Positions 31,370-43,853 are shown, counted from the stretch's first letter. The stretch: 64,000 nt of DNA from Allodiplogaster sudhausi (GCA_945643635.1 CALZFC010000005.1:11617501-11681500), one strand, 5' to 3'. A program made the numbers and translations. The notes: generated by a model from the sequence alone, not told the origin.

Positions 31370-33941
31370 CGTTTAAGAACAATATAGCTATACTATTGTG
31401 ATTTTATTAGATTAAAAAGAAGCATAATGGCTGTGCTGTAACTAGCAAAACATACTCATCGTCGTTGTTGTGATCTGCGCAGACTCTGGTGATCAACATG
31501 AAGCAGCGTCCGCAGCAGCAGTCGAACGGGTGCGGCGCATGCCAGCAGAACTGCGTGCAGACGTGCACGACGCCGACATGCCTCCAGGCGTGCTTCCCCA
31601 CCTGCTACAAGACGTGCGGCGGCGGTGGCGGAGGTGGCGGAAGTTTGTTTCATTTCATTTTCATGATTTTCAGCGAATATCTTTCACAGCAGGTCATGGT
31701 AGATCATGTTTTAATAAAGGTAGATCAAGTTTCATTAATGTTAGATCCAGTTTCCGAAATGATTTACCAATTTTCCATAATGGCAGATCAAATTTCCTTA
31801 ATGGCAGATCAAATTTCCTTAATGGTAGGTCAATTTTCCTTTATGGTAGATCATAAATTACCATAATGGTAGATCACAATCGATGAACCGAAAAACAGAT
31901 CAATCAATGTTTTATCAATCCATTGACGTCATCACTCAACGCCCACCTCTCCCCCACTCCAGATCAGTGCTCCAATTCATGCAACAACGCCTGCTCCTCG
32001 TGCTCATCGCCCACGTTGTCTTCCGTCTGCGTGCCCAGCTGCCAGGCCGGCTGCACTTGCCCGCAGTCCTGCCAGCCGTCTTGCCAGCCATCGTGCATGT
32101 CCGCCAACAACATTGTCCTCACTGTTCAGGTTTTGAGAACTTTTTTTTGTTTTTGGTCAGTGACAATCTGTTTTTTCTCTCAGTATTTTGGGGATACTTA
32201 TCTTGTTCACAGTTGTAAACAACCGTCTCTGATTGAATAAATACTAATTTGCAGATTTATGAAGCGATTTCGCTCTCTTCTCATTAGCGATGCCATTTTG
32301 AGATTGATCTGTAAAAAAATCGATTGTGAATTATCGGTTGATTTCGGAATTAGCGATCGATTTCAAGATTAATCGGTCGCATTTGCATACAGATTAATGA
32401 GGATTGATTAAACTCCATCCACATTGCACAGGCGCCCTCGTCGCCGGCACTCTGCCACCCTCAGTGCGCTCGTTCGTGCTCGGCCGTCTGCACGACGCCG
32501 CAGTGCAACGACGCGTGCGTCTCGCAATGCCAGCCGGCGTGCCTGCGCGCATGCTCCTCTGGCTCTTGCCAGCAGTCCGCCGCGCCCATCATTGTCGTCC
32601 AGCAACCACAGCAGCAGCTGCAGTCCTCCAACAACAACAACAACAACAACTGCTACACGTCATGCAACGATGGTTGCATGCAGACGTGCAGAGCGGTCCG
32701 TTTTGTTTATTGATTTGTTTTTTTTATTTTATTTATTGATCGAATATATCGATTGAATTCTCTTCGTTCCACACGTTATGTCTATAAGACGCGGCTTCCT
32801 ATGACTTTGTGTAAAATTGGAAGACGAGATGCTGTTTTCCTAAAGAATGCTCTTATCGATTTAATCATTTGCGTTCCCTGTTAACACAATTATTGATCTA
32901 CTTCATAAAAAACGAGAGAAGCAATGGGAACTCCCTTTTTTTCCTCCTTCACCGTATGCATGTCTTTGATATCTAGTTGCAACCGTACAAACAAACAAAT
33001 TGAAATAAGCATTTATTATATTGATCGATGAGGCCGCTTTAACGACCGGAGGCCATGTGATCTACCATGTTTCCCCTGACCGCTGGACAATTGCCAAAGT
33101 CCACTACCATTGTAAGTTGCAGACGGGATGTTCCTCTAATAACATTTGGCCGTCGCCAGGATACGGTGGCGGTGGCTACGGTGGCGGTGGCGGAATGCCC
33201 GTCTTCAATAGCCCCCAAGGCCCCTTTCTTACCGCCCAAATTAGCCCGAATCCTCTTTCAAGCCTGCTCGCACTGCTGTCCTCCTCGCCATCAGATTGCT
33301 GCTCCTCACTATACCAGCCAACAGCACCACCTCATGCACTCCACACAGCACCGTGCGCACCCGACACCGGCTCATCAGCACCCTATTTTGGCGCGGGTTC
33401 GCCTCCGGGCTACAGCGTCAGCTCGTACGGTTCATTCGGTGGCGCTAGCATCCGAATTCGACGTCCCGCGCGCCGTCCTCGCCGCCTTCTCCCTCGCTCA
33501 CCTCCTCCAACTATCGCCTCCAGCACGCACCACCGCTTCCCGGTATGCTCGCGCCGCCACCTCTGCTCCCACTGTCACTTCCGTTACAAAGAAACGCGGT
33601 CGCGACCGCGACGCAACACGCGACGCGTCACGCGCTTGTCCTCGCTTTCCTCTGCTACGCTATGCGTGAACGCCAGCCTTGACAGTATCAAGCTTTTATT
33701 CAAACGACATTACAAATATAAAGAGAAACAGACTCAATTTTGAAAATTCATGCTGCGACAAGTATACATAACTGCCGATAAAATACTAAACCTTTAGTAG
33801 ACACGTCAGGTTTGATCATTTTCATCTCAAACTTTCTCTCTCTACATTCTCTTACTCCCTATCTCTCTCGATTATATTATCACTCTCTCTCTCTCTCTCT
33901 ATCTCTTGCTAATTCTCGCTTTCTCTCTCTCTCTTTCTAAT

Positions 33942-33987
<46 letters not shown>

Positions 33988-34040
33988 TCTCTCTGTCTCT
34001 CTCCTCTCTCTCCTCTCTCTCTCTCCCCTCTCTCTCGCTC

Positions 34041-34085
<45 letters not shown>

Positions 34086-34162
34086 CCTCTCACTTTCTCT
34101 CTCTCTCTTTCTAATTCTCTCTCTGTCTCTCTCTCTGTCTCTCTCTCCCTCTCCCTCTCCCT

Positions 34163-34214
<52 letters not shown>

Positions 34215-34361
34215 CAGCCTGTGCACGTGTGCTCTCCGACGTGCTCTACAGCGTGCGCGTCTGCCTGCCAGCCGACGGTCGTCCCTTGTGTCTCATCCGT
34301 GCCCGTCTGCTCGTGCCCCTCAGGCTACACACCATGCAACGACCAATGCTGCAAGCGATGA
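30557..34361 (+). CDS. Secreted Cys/Gln-rich ABU/PQN-like protein 1
   Basis: Exons 30557-30661 (signal peptide MQSARLLLALLALVAVAAQA plus a Thr/Lys stretch), 30773-30964, 31122-31244, 31483-31642, 31963-32129, 32432-32695 and 34218-34361 join in frame as 384 residues. An optional phase-0 exon, 33123-33542 (140 codons, Gly/Ser/Pro-rich), would give 524. Each exon carries one or more Cys modules with C-x3-C spacing and TPxC steps (CVRQCTQACPTPMCIQSC, CQTPVCLSTCQASC), separated by Gln/Asn runs. The C-terminus SCPSGYTPCNDQCCKR is a terminal signature also seen in the next family member. In C. elegans such proteins (ABU/PQN) build the pharyngeal cuticle; that role here is inferred. Intron 1 appears to use a GC donor. 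The start ATG lies 10 bases after TTTCTAG. Confidence 0.82.
30662..30772 (-). mobile_element. tRNA-derived sequence filling intron 1 (SINE-like)
   Basis: On the minus strand the intron contains a box A (TAGCGTAGTGG), a box B (GGGTTCGATCCC) and an intervening stem-loop, but the acceptor and T stems do not pair. It therefore looks like a tRNA-derived SINE or tRNA pseudogene, not a working tRNA. It makes up most of the 111-base GC-AG intron. Confidence 0.55.
31281..31367. repeat. (TAA)n/(TTA)n inverted trinucleotide repeat
   Basis: About 50 bases of TAA repeats run directly into about 37 bases of TTA repeats, forming a perfect AT hairpin within intron 3 of the ABU/PQN-like gene. Confidence 0.93.
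31690..31874. repeat. Degenerate 21-22-bp minisatellite
   Basis: About eight copies of a unit resembling AATTTCCTTAATGGYAGATC in intron 4 of the ABU/PQN-like gene. The two central copies are identical. Confidence 0.85.
33123..33542 (+). CDS. Possible Gly/Ser/Pro-rich cassette exon of ABU/PQN-like gene 1
   Basis: A 140-codon segment bounded by TTGCAG and CCG|GTATGC. It is phase 0 at both ends, as the flanking exons 32432-32695 and 34218-34361 require. It encodes PSPGYGGGGYGGGGG, then Pro/Ser-rich sequence with a few Cys (SDCCSS, APCAPDT). Gly-rich stretches fit a structural secreted protein. Against it: a second frame is open across the same DNA, Cys density is low, and GTAAGTTGCAG immediately upstream is odd. 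It could instead be a separate gene or a decayed exon. Confidence 0.4.
33835..34210. repeat. 380-base (CT)n tract abutting last acceptor
   Basis: One of the longest microsatellites in the window. It ends in GTTTCAG at 34217, the acceptor of the terminal exon of ABU/PQN-like gene 1. Confidence 0.92.
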
Positions 34362-34953
34362 GGAGGATACGGTAGCGACACCATAAATCAGCGGCACTCG
34401 CAGCCGCACTATAAAACAGCGAAACACATTCTTCTACTGCACCGTTTATTCCGTTTTTCCTTCTTCAGTTCTTTCATGTGTTACAACTAGAAAAAAGGCT
34501 TTAGCAAATTTGGTTTCACTCGCTTATTTTTGATGGAATCAATAAGTAGATATTTGTCGTTTATCCCATAGTTCATCATAATCCGTTTCATTGTTTACCA
34601 TCAGAGGCGAGCAGATGGTTTCGTCCAATTGCAATTATTTTCATTCATTCCCGAACGATCTTACAATCTTTGTCATCATTCTTCTAACTGATTCTTCTTT
34701 ACTTCTCAAAGAAGAGAGATATTCAAGATAAACTGAGTTTGATTTGCGAACGAGAGCGAGATCTAGTGATATGGCTTTCACAGAATAATGGAAAATTTTA
34801 TTGTAGCAACCAAATCTGAACTTCGTTCGTTGTAGTATGCAAATATCACGAACATATATACAGAAAGTATTTATCCATCTTACTCTTACAACATATTTAT
34901 CCAAAACTTGGATAATTCTGTACGGAATACTTTTGTGACAAGTGATCAAAATA
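34362..34953. other. Convergent spacer between ABU/PQN-like gene 1 and PEBP gene
   Basis: No gene is seen. I find no exact AATAAA on the plus strand in the first few hundred bases after 34361, so the plus-strand gene may use a variant signal. Confidence 0.6.
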
Positions 34954-34959
34954 TTTATT
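34954..34959 (-). terminator. Poly(A) signal AATAAA of PEBP gene
   Basis: Minus-strand AATAAA only 20 bases beyond the stop codon, predicting a very short 3' UTR. Confidence 0.6.
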
Positions 34960-34978
34960 TAAATGCTGTCCGAATCAA

Positions 34979-35800
34979 TTATGGACGCTTGCCGCTGAGC
35001 TTCTCTTGAAGCACCGGAACATAGTCATCGTATTCGGCCTTAACATTTACTTTTTTTTTTTTAATCATAAGTTTTTTACAGAAATATAAGAAGAGTAAGC
35101 AGAAATAGCATATTAATTATTTTCAAACGCATTTTTAACATTAAAAAAAAAGAATAGAAAATAAATCCCGATGAAAATGAGAGACTAAAAGGAACGACCT
35201 GGTAGAAGTTGCCAGCGATGGCCGGCTGATGCAGCTCGGCTTTCTTGAGGAATGAAGCGGTCGAGAAGCCGGCCCTGCCCTTTGCAGACGTGGCCGGGAT
35301 CTCCTCTGAGAAGCCGACTTCTTCCTTGGCCAGAAGACGTCTCTGCTGCCATACGGTGAAGAGGTAGCGATGGAGACCTACAATCAGACTCTTTTTATAT
35401 CAGCTTCTAGGTTCGCTGCACTTTGTAGAAACATACAAGGAGCTTTGTCTGTAGTTCGTCGATCCCACCCCCCTACCCCTATTTATTTTTTTCTAAAATT
35501 TTACAAGTGATCGAAGATGTGTTACTATATTAATTCGGTCAAATTTAAATACCTTATTGCATGTACAATGAAGAAATGAATAGATAAATAGCTGACGCCA
35601 ATCAATAAAGAGATCAATAAAGAGAGTCTTCTCCTGACCGGTTCCCTTGGGCGGGCCAGAGCCAATGTAGCCTGCCATGACGTCACCGGCAGAGATGTCA
35701 GCACCAGGGACATTCACAACGAGCCAGTGGAGGAACTCGCGGTTACGGGGCTCAGCTCGAGAGGGCGCATCCGGGTCTGGGAAGAGAAAGAGGGGGAGAG

Positions 35801-35836
<36 letters not shown>

Positions 35837-35992
35837 GAGGAAGTAAGAGAAAGAAAGAAAAGAGATAGAGAAGCGATAAAGAGAGAGAGAAAAAAGATGG
35901 AGAGCGATATATAGAGATAGGGCGAAGGTGAGAGCGAGAAAGAAAGAGAGAAGAAGAAAGTAAAGGTGAGAGAGAATAAGAGAGAGAGAAAG

Positions 35993-36035
<43 letters not shown>

Positions 36036-36583
36036 AGATAGAGCGATAAATAGAGCGAGAGAGCGAAGGTGAGAGAGAATGATAGAGAGAAAAAGAAAGA
36101 GAGAGGAGGAAAGAGAGAGAGAGAGAGAGATAAGAGGGAGAGAAAGAGAGAGAGAGAAATCGAACCAGTTAGCAGAATAGTGTAGAGATGATCGGGGTCG
36201 GCATCCCACTTTAGCTTGGGCTGCTTCTGCACGGCGGTCGGAGTGAGCACGTTCCCGGTGTTGGCCTTCAGAATCATGGCTTCCTATCTCACGCTCCCTC
36301 ATTCGATATCTCTCTCTCCCTTTTTATCTCTCTCTCTCTCTCTTTCTTGCGCAATTTTACATGCCCTAACCTCGGCTCCATCAGCATACGTGACATGCAG
36401 CTCGGCATGCGGTGCTTCCTTGAGAACATCCGGGATGACGCCGTGCTCCTCGTATGGCGAGGAGGCCGAAACTTGGCATGCACTTCAATTAGCAAGGATG
36501 AGAGGGAGAGGGATAGGAGAGAAAGAGAGAGGGAGAGAGAGGAAAGGATAGACAGAGAAAGAGATGGAGAGAGAGAGAGGAAA

Positions 36584-36619
<36 letters not shown>

Positions 36620-36698
36620 AAGAAAGTGAGGGAGCTAGATCACGCAAATGAAATAGAAACACTGACACGGCGACGAGCAAAACCGCCAGACCTATCAT
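34979..36698 (-). CDS. Phosphatidylethanolamine-binding protein (PEBP), secreted form
   Basis: Six minus-strand exons (36698-36644, 36471-36371, 36283-36166, 35776-35639, 35377-35199, 35038-34979) read as 216 residues with consistent phases. The PEBP hallmarks are clear: HGVIPDVL near the N-terminus, DPDAPSR (ligand-site motif), HWLVVNVPG, YIGSGPPKGTGLHRYLF, and the C-terminal NFYQAEYDDYVP. PEBPs bind anionic ligands and lipid head groups and modulate kinase or protease pathways. Here the first exon encodes a hydrophobic leader (MIGLAVLLVAVSVFLFHL), so the protein is probably secreted, as for the filarial Ov-16 type PEBP antigens. The leader exon and the weak CCAAG acceptor of exon 2 are the least certain parts. 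An in-frame Met lies 18 codons further upstream. Introns contain GA tracts, which are CT on the transcript strand. Confidence 0.88.
35785..36155. repeat. 370-base (GA)n region in PEBP intron 3
   Basis: GA repeats interrupted by AAGA and GATAGAG steps, with a duplicated GATAGAGCGA-type motif. On the transcript strand it is CT-rich and ends at the exon 4 acceptor. Confidence 0.9.
36498..36635. repeat. (GA)n tract in PEBP intron 1
   Basis: GA microsatellite between the leader exon and the second exon of the PEBP gene, CT-rich on the transcript strand. Confidence 0.85.
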
Positions 36699-36803
36699 CA
36701 CCCCTGTCGATGAAGTGAAATGGGAATGATTTGTCAACAAGGAGAAGATCATTTAACCGGAAATCAGGTCACTGAGAAATAGAGATATGAGAGGTGAGCA
36801 GTG

Positions 36804-36853
<50 letters not shown>

Positions 36854-37732
36854 TGAGAGAGGGAGAGAGAGATGGAGAGAGAGAGAGGTTGGGGAGAGCT
36901 AAGCGAGAGGGGAGAATAAGAAAGAGATATGTAGGCCACGTACGGGGCCGGTATTGCACCTGATTTTGTTGTATTTTTGTTCATTCTTTGTGATCAAGGA
37001 TAATTCCAGTTATTTCTATTTTCAGTGGCTCCGGAAAGTGAAAGTGTAAACATATATGAGAGGAAGAGACAGAGATCTCTTACTTTATTTCAGAACGTCA
37101 AAATAGTGTTAAAAGTCAGCAGTATTGTTTTTCGTATATACCATTAGTATATTAAAGACATTTGGTATATTGAAGTTAGAGTCAAAAGAGTCCAAATCTC
37201 TATGGTCCTAGACACTTTGGTTGTGGGCAAGCATACTGTCTGCTGATGGTGAGGATCTTCAGCCTCTTCGCTTGGGTCAAACCCGAACGGAGAGGAAAGC
37301 GGCTTCAAATTCCCCTTCCACCCAACTCATGAATCGGTTGTTCGACCACTCTGCTGCGCCCCCAACGACGGCGCGATCATTCTTATGGATAGGCCTCTAC
37401 AATGAACGGAACTTTTTGGCGCTCGTCAGAAAAATATAAGCAAAGATTAAAGAAGAACCATTCAAATGCCGTCTTAAAACTTTTTTGAGACAAAAAAAAT
37501 TTTTGTGATAGGTTTTTCCTTCGGTTCCGCACCAGTCTACGTTCATCGGTGCTCAACAAGAGAAGTATGACGTCGAAAGATGTTGAAGCTTGCCTCAGAA
37601 TCTACTCTCTGAGCCGTCTGAGGAGTTCCTTGGAAAGTTCTCTAGTGGAGGACGGCGATCGACGAGAGCAAGTCGGTGTGCAGCTCCCACTGCTAGAGAT
37701 TTCTCGCTCAGAGCCAAGTTGAGATGAAGCTG

Positions 37733-37794
<62 letters not shown>

Positions 37795-39500
37795 GCAGTG
37801 ATGAGCCTGTAATGGAAGCTCAGGCGACGGTGCTGAAGGCCACCCGCTGGCCGAGTCACTGTAAGTTTTATAAATTTTAAATAACTTTTATTGACGAGAA
37901 TTTTTGTTGAACCGAAATACGGAGCACATAAAGAATAAATACTTAACATTATTTTTCTCTACAAGGATTTCGGGCTATATTTTATGAAGCTACGTATGTA
38001 GAATAAGGAGAAAGATCTTATTATTTAACTATATCTTAAGATTAAAGACAATGGCTTTCATATGTCATAAGGATGACGTAATTATGTTTACTTGTGTCAT
38101 CATTATGTTGCTTCATCAAGATTATGTACCTAAAGACATATCAAGTGGAGGACAGTCACTCGAGAGAGAGCTCTCACCTTCCCTCTTGTTCTCCTCCGTG
38201 CTAAAGTGTAACTCTCTCTTTTTTGTCGCGAACGAACTGAGACCAGGTGCATGCACAAACTTTGTCTTCCTTGCACCCGGGACCGAATAAAACCTATTCA
38301 ATATGCCAGGTTTGAGAGGAGGAGGGAGAGAGAAAGAGTGAGAGAAAAAGAGAGAGAAGGAGCGAGAGAAGAGAGAGAGAAAGAGCAAGAGAGAAAGTGA
38401 GAAGGGAAAAAAGAGTGAGATAAAGAAGAAGTGGAGAAAAAAGTGAGCAAGTTAATGAGTGAGAGAAATATGAGAGGTATCTCACTTGAAAAAGAGCAAG
38501 AGGAGAAGGAAGACGGGCAAAGTTTGTAAGAGGAAGGTATGAGGGAGAGCGAGAGAAAGAGAGGGAAGAAGGAGAGAGAGCAGGAGGGAAAAGAAGGAAC
38601 GAAAGAGAACGAGAGACACAGAGAGAGAGAGACAGAAAGAAATAATCAGGAAGCATGGGTGCATCGGTAGCGGGCCTCTTACTTGAGTTTAGTCGGAAGC
38701 AAATCTAGCTTCTGTTTTCCTTTTGCGTCTTATGTTGTGCTCATCTCTCTCCTTCTCTCTCTCTCTCTCTTCTTCTTCTCTCTCTTTTCTTCTCTCACTC
38801 TCTCTCTCTCCCTTCCTCTCTCCCTCTCTCTCTCTCCCTCTCTCTCTCTCTCTCTCCCTACCCGAAATGGAATGCCTGATATTTGCCTACCTCTCACTTG
38901 CCACCAAACCCTTCTCACCAGCACGGAATCATCACACGCGAACGGTCACAAAAGCACAGTTAAGATGGACGAGAAGGAAACAGACTCCACCGGTGTTCGC
39001 CCTTTTTTCTTTGTTTTCTCTCGCTCTCTTTCTCTCTCTCCAACTCTCTCTCTCTCTCCCTCCCTTTCTCTCTCTCTCTCTCTCTCTGTCTCCTTTCTCT
39101 CTAGACATCTAAACTAAGCAAGCATTCTTACACGTATTCATTCTAGCTGAGAATGAGACATAACATCGCCCAAGAGTAAGAAGGAAAGAAGAAGAAGAAA
39201 AAACTTCTTCCGTTACAAAACATTTAGATACTGATCACATGAGAGATATCAATTAGTTTTTGTCTCGATTTCTTTCTTCCACGAACATTAACGAATTCTC
39301 CCAGTCTAGCCCTTAGCCTTTCCTCGGATTATTGGCAATTCGGATACGGTATACGAAATAATAAAAAAAGGCGGCATTCTACTTCCAGTCCCAAATCTCT
39401 CGCAAAATTAAGACTTTATAGTAGTCGCACTGAAGAAACTAGGAAAGCAGATTATTGATCAAAAAGCAAATGAACTCACTCACACATCAGAGAGAAAGAT
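36699..39500. other. Gene-poor microsatellite region
   Basis: GA tracts at 36800-36895, 37730-37795 and 38315-38640; CT tracts at 38740-38860 and 39010-39105. Weak coding-like stretches exist on the plus strand at 37221-37439 (72 codons) and 37567-37722 (51 codons, ATG to TGA). They lack convincing splice context or any recognisable motif, so I leave them uncalled. The 5' end of the PEBP transcript should lie in the first part of this region. Confidence 0.6.
38315..38640. repeat. Interrupted (GA)n region
   Basis: About 325 bases of degenerate GA repeat with GTGAGAG and AAGAAG steps, between the PEBP gene and ABU/PQN-like gene 2. Confidence 0.8.
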
Positions 39501-41400
39501 GAAGGTGCATGTATGTACATACATATGTATGTACATAGAAATGTGTATATGTATGCAGTATGTACACCATGGACATACATACATACGTTCGTGTGTATAT
39601 AACGAGTCACCTACTCGGTCAATGGCTCATAAGTAAGTGCCTACGTGCGGAAGATAGACTCGCCACTTCTCGGGTGCGCTCTCCTGATCTCTCATATACA
39701 AATGCCTTCTGGCAAACTCCATCTGGCCAATCGTAGAGCAAACATCTACCGAAACGGATAAGCGTTTAGAGGCATGCAAAATCGCATTCCTTCATTCCTG
39801 CTCGACTTTTCTCTTTTTTTATGTCTATATTTTTTTGATATTTCAAATTTTAAATTTTTTTTAAATGATTTGTCTCTTCCTTTATTACTAATTTTTTTTT
39901 TCATTTCTTCCAATTATTAAAAAAAATTACGCGCCATAATACACATCCTTTCGAAAGCTTACGTTCACGCTATTAAAAAAGCTGGCAACAACTTTTTCTT
40001 TTACTTCATTTCGTCATCATCTACTTCATTTTCTGAGACTTCCGGAAGCGCGTGCGCTTCCAAATAAAAACAAACGCCACCAATTCCAGCTTTGATCGGA
40101 TGATCCTATTCTCAAAGCATCTCAGACCACAAATGTCGAGGAGCGAAACTGGAAAGCAAAAGAGGAAGAAGAAGAAGAAGAAGAAATGAGCCTGAGGGTC
40201 CTCGATCAAAGTCAAAAAGTGGCATATGGTGGAGCCAATCAGAAAATAAAGCAAATATACTTTTTTTTTACCATTAATAGTAAATCACAAAAATAAAGAA
40301 AGAATCCAGTTAATAAAATAAAATAAATTCCACCTTAAAAGAATAAAAAAAACTCAACATTTATTTCGCGCCAATATTTTGCCTGACGCAAGGGCGAGAG
40401 AACATGTGATTTAGAGAGAAGGCGCGTCAAAAATATTCAAGTAGGTTACCGTTGAGTTTCGCGCTCTTTTTAAGTCATCTTCTGCTTGTTATTCTTCATC
40501 ATGTGCAGATGTATAGCTTCGAGAGCGCTTCCGTTCTCCAAGACGGGAATAGAAGTTCGCTCTTTTCTTTCTTTCTCTCTCTCTCTCTCTCTTCCACTAT
40601 CTCTCACTTTGACTCTCGCTGTCTCACTGATCGAAAAGGCTCCAGATCCGAGCTGGAAAGAGAGAACGACAGAGAGAGAGAGAGAACGAGAGAGAGAGAG
40701 AGAGAATCAAGAAGCTATCCTACATGGCATTCCCTCGGACTCTGATCATTCTCTGGGCTGCAAAAGATGAGAAGATGAGAAGATGGATCGGGAGATTGAG
40801 AGGGTGCTGTAAGAGCGACCAGCCAGAAGACCATGAACAACATCATAAGCAATCTCTCTCTCTTTCTCTCTGTCTCTCTATTCTCTCACTCTCTCTTTCT
40901 CTCTCGCTCTCTCGCTTTCGCCCTCTAGCAGCTGATAATCAGTGTAACAGCGCGCGTTATCACCTTGTTTTTACACGCACCAAGCCACCACTCCAGATGG
41001 CCTCCCTCTCTCTCTCCCTCTGTGAGCCTTCTAGACGTCTTGTTTGAATGCCGCAGGCAGCAGAGAGAGAGAGAAATAATAGAAAGAGAGACAGACAGAC
41101 AGAAGGAGAAGATACAGGAGGGTTAGTGAGAATCTGAGAGAGAGAGAGAGGCAGAGATCATCTTAGCTCTTCCTCTTTGCCCATCACCACCTCTTTCTCT
41201 CGCTTTCTCTCCTTCTCTGTCTGTAACTCTCTCTCTCTCTCTCATCTACATGCATCATTGTTTCTGTGTGCGCATGAGAGGTTTAAGCTTGGGGGTGAGA
41301 GTGAGAGAGCGAGAGAAAGAGAGAGGAAGAGAGAGCGAGGTAAGAGAGAGTGAAGAGACGGCAGAGAGCGAGGGCGGGGGTGGCAAATTGCAACAAAAAA
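39501..41400. other. Non-coding region with TATG/CATA repeats
   Basis: Contains ATGTATGTACATACAT-type repeats (39505-39600), an AT-rich stretch (39800-39960), a minus-strand match to the GCGCGAA...TTGAGTTTTT element (about 40345-40375), and CT/GA tracts 40560-40710, 40855-40920 and 41060-41370. I see no supportable gene. Confidence 0.6.
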
Positions 41401-41430
41401 GGCCCGGTGGCACTGACATTGTGGCCGGGC

Positions 41431-41440
41431 ATATAAAAGA
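41431..41440 (+). promoter_or_regulatory. TATA-box-like site
   Basis: ATATAAAAGA in a locally GC-richer stretch (GGCCGGGC precedes it), about 1.6 kb upstream of the 43032 gene and pointing toward it. No initiator can be assigned. Confidence 0.25.
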
Positions 41441-42117
41441 GACGTGTCTAAGGAGGGAGAGAGAAGCGAGCAGCATCTTCCTTCCTTCCTTCGTCTTCTC
41501 TCATCTCCTTGCGCTTCTCTTGCGACTTCCTCATTCTTGAGGTCGTACCACCTGTGGCCGTATTTTTGGTTGTGACTGATTTTATGAAACTAGGGCTGCC
41601 TCTAAAATTCAGGCCCAGAATCGGCCGACAACTTGGTTACGGTAGGATTTACAGTATCCTTCGATGGATGTCGCTCTCTCCTTGACATCTCTAGCATGGT
41701 TAAAACACCAAATCCTTCATGTCTTCTCGTTCTCACCATTAGCGCTATCATTTAAAAGGACCGCGAAACTCAACCGTAATCTATTCGAATTTTGCTCACC
41801 ATCCAAGCCGCTTCTCTTTCACAAGCCACAAAAGGCGAGACGTCAAGTTTTGACTCCTTTAAGCTTTGCACGCCCTAATGCATTTCTCATTCACTTCAGT
41901 ACATATTCTTAATCACTTGCTTTTTTTCTCTTTATTTAATTCATAGAATGTTCTCGATCAGCAACTTTGAAGCACTGAAAACCCGTCTGCTTTCTCACCG
42001 AACATCATCCTTCATCCTACATTTTTTTCGAAGTTAAGTTTCTGTCTCTGTCTCTGTCTCTCTCTCTCTGCCGCTCGGTCTCTCTCCCTCTTCTCTCTCG
42101 TCTCTCTCTCTCTTCTC

Positions 42118-42148
<31 letters not shown>

Positions 42149-42675
42149 GCTCTCTATCTCTCTCTCTCTCTCTCGCCTTCTCGTCGTGATCGCCTTTCCC
42201 ACATGCGTGTGCTTGTCTCCGTGTCTGTGTACGTGATATGCCCTGGTGCTCCATTGGTTTTGACCACGATGCCGACTCTGAAGCCTCCCTTGCCCACTCC
42301 AGCCGCGCGGGAACGTATCGCTTACGCCTGAGGGGGAGAGAGAGAGAGAGATTGAGAGAAACCGAGATAGACAGAGAAAAAATGAGCATGCGATATTGAG
42401 AGGCAAAAGGAGAAGAAAATAGAGAAACAGAGAAACAGCGAAAGAAGTCGGAAAGAGCGAGCAGCCGCAGGCAAGGAGAATGAGATTCCCGCCAAGCAGA
42501 GATCAGGTCAGACTCAATCGCTTCTCACTCGAATATTTTCCTTTCTCCATCTCTTTCTCTCCCTCTCTCTATCTTTCAATCTCTCTCTCTCTCGCTTTCT
42601 CTTTGCCTGTCTCTCTCTCACACACACTTTACCGCTGTCTCACTTTTCCTCCTTACTCTCTCTCTCTCTCTCTCC

Positions 42676-42708
<33 letters not shown>

Positions 42709-42828
42709 CTTTCCCACCCAATGAGTGCCTCAGGGAACGGTGTACTGTGTGTTGGTTGAAGGGTTCCAGAGACACCAGAGGCACATTGTGATGGCTGGCT
42801 CAAGAACCTTGCGCTCCTCCATGTCTTA

Positions 42829-42925
42829 GACCCCTTGCACACCTTTAGACCCCTTGTACTAGACTACTTGCACCCCTTTAGACCCCTTGTACTAGACCCG
42901 TTGCACCCCCCCCCCAAGTCGCCAT
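42829..42925. repeat. TTAGACCCCTTG-type minisatellite
   Basis: Three or four copies of a roughly 26-base unit (TTAGACCCCTTGCACACC, TTAGACCCCTTGTACTAGAC). It is the reverse complement of the GGGGTCTAAG unit in the GLUT introns. Confidence 0.75.
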
Positions 42926-43031
42926 AGACCGCCGCAATGAAAAGATGTTCCCAATGGCAAAGCCTTCCAAGTGGCATACCAATGCCTATTTTCAGCCACC
43001 CACTTGTCGGTCAGATCCAGCAGAAAGGAAA

Positions 43032-43821
43032 ATGCAGTCCAAGGTGCTCTTCGTCGTTCTTCTCGCCTCTTTCGCCGCCCTGGTTAGATTTATGTATATT
43101 TTTTTAAAAGTAACAAATGCCTTAGTAGGTTTTCTTCTCTCTCGTATATCTCAGGCGAAAAGGCGCGAATTCAAACATGAGTTTTCTGCCTTCTTTAAGA
43201 CACTCGCTGACAAGAAGAACGCGTCCTCATCTGCCCTCGCGCTCTCCTCTCGAATGCGCCGCCAGTGCGGCTGCCAACAGCAGCAGCAGCAGAACAACTG
43301 CAACTGCGGAGGCGGCAGCGGCGGACAGCAGTCCAAGTGTGTGCCCGTTTGCATCCAGCAGTGCGCGTCGTCGTGCGCGACACCAGCATGCATCCAGGTA
43401 AGGGTACGGCGATGGCCTAGTGGCTGGTCGATGAGCGCACGAAGCAGAAGGCCAGGGTTCGAATCCTCTGACAGGATCAAAAATAAGAAAGGACGCTGAG
43501 CCCTCTCTTTTCAGCTCTGCGCCCCGATCTGCCAGCAGCAGTGCGCTCCGACTCCGACGACCACACAGAAACCGATCATGGTTCGTTGAAACACAAAAAA
43601 TGGCCCTCTCTGTCTCTCCCGTTATCTCCTCGATTCTTCATCCCCTTCTTTATTCTTGTCCCAATTTCTCCGTGTTACTGTACTTCTATTAAAAAGTAAA
43701 TATAAAAAGTTAGCTTATGACGAAAAGAAATAAATATTTCTGTTGTAGTAACGAAATAGGATGAAGAAGAAATGTTGCTTTCCTTTTTTTGTTCTATTTC
43801 TCCCTAATCTCTCGCCCTTTT

Positions 43822-43853
<32 letters not shown>

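Larger units (their letters stand above)
41401..43031. other. 5' region of ABU/PQN-like gene 2
   Basis: Holds a TATA-like ATATAAAAGA (41431-41440), CT/GA tracts 42045-42180, 42330-42380 and 42530-42715, and a minisatellite at 42829-42920. The GC-richer patch 42185-42330 is open in several frames, but I cannot assign it. The TTTCAG at 42991-42996, ahead of the 43032 start, is a plausible leader acceptor. Confidence 0.5.

Noticed and set aside
37567..37722. 51-codon ORF starting MTSKDVEACL
   Set aside because: No leader or splice context, no recognisable motif, and a second frame is open nearby. It is too weak to call.
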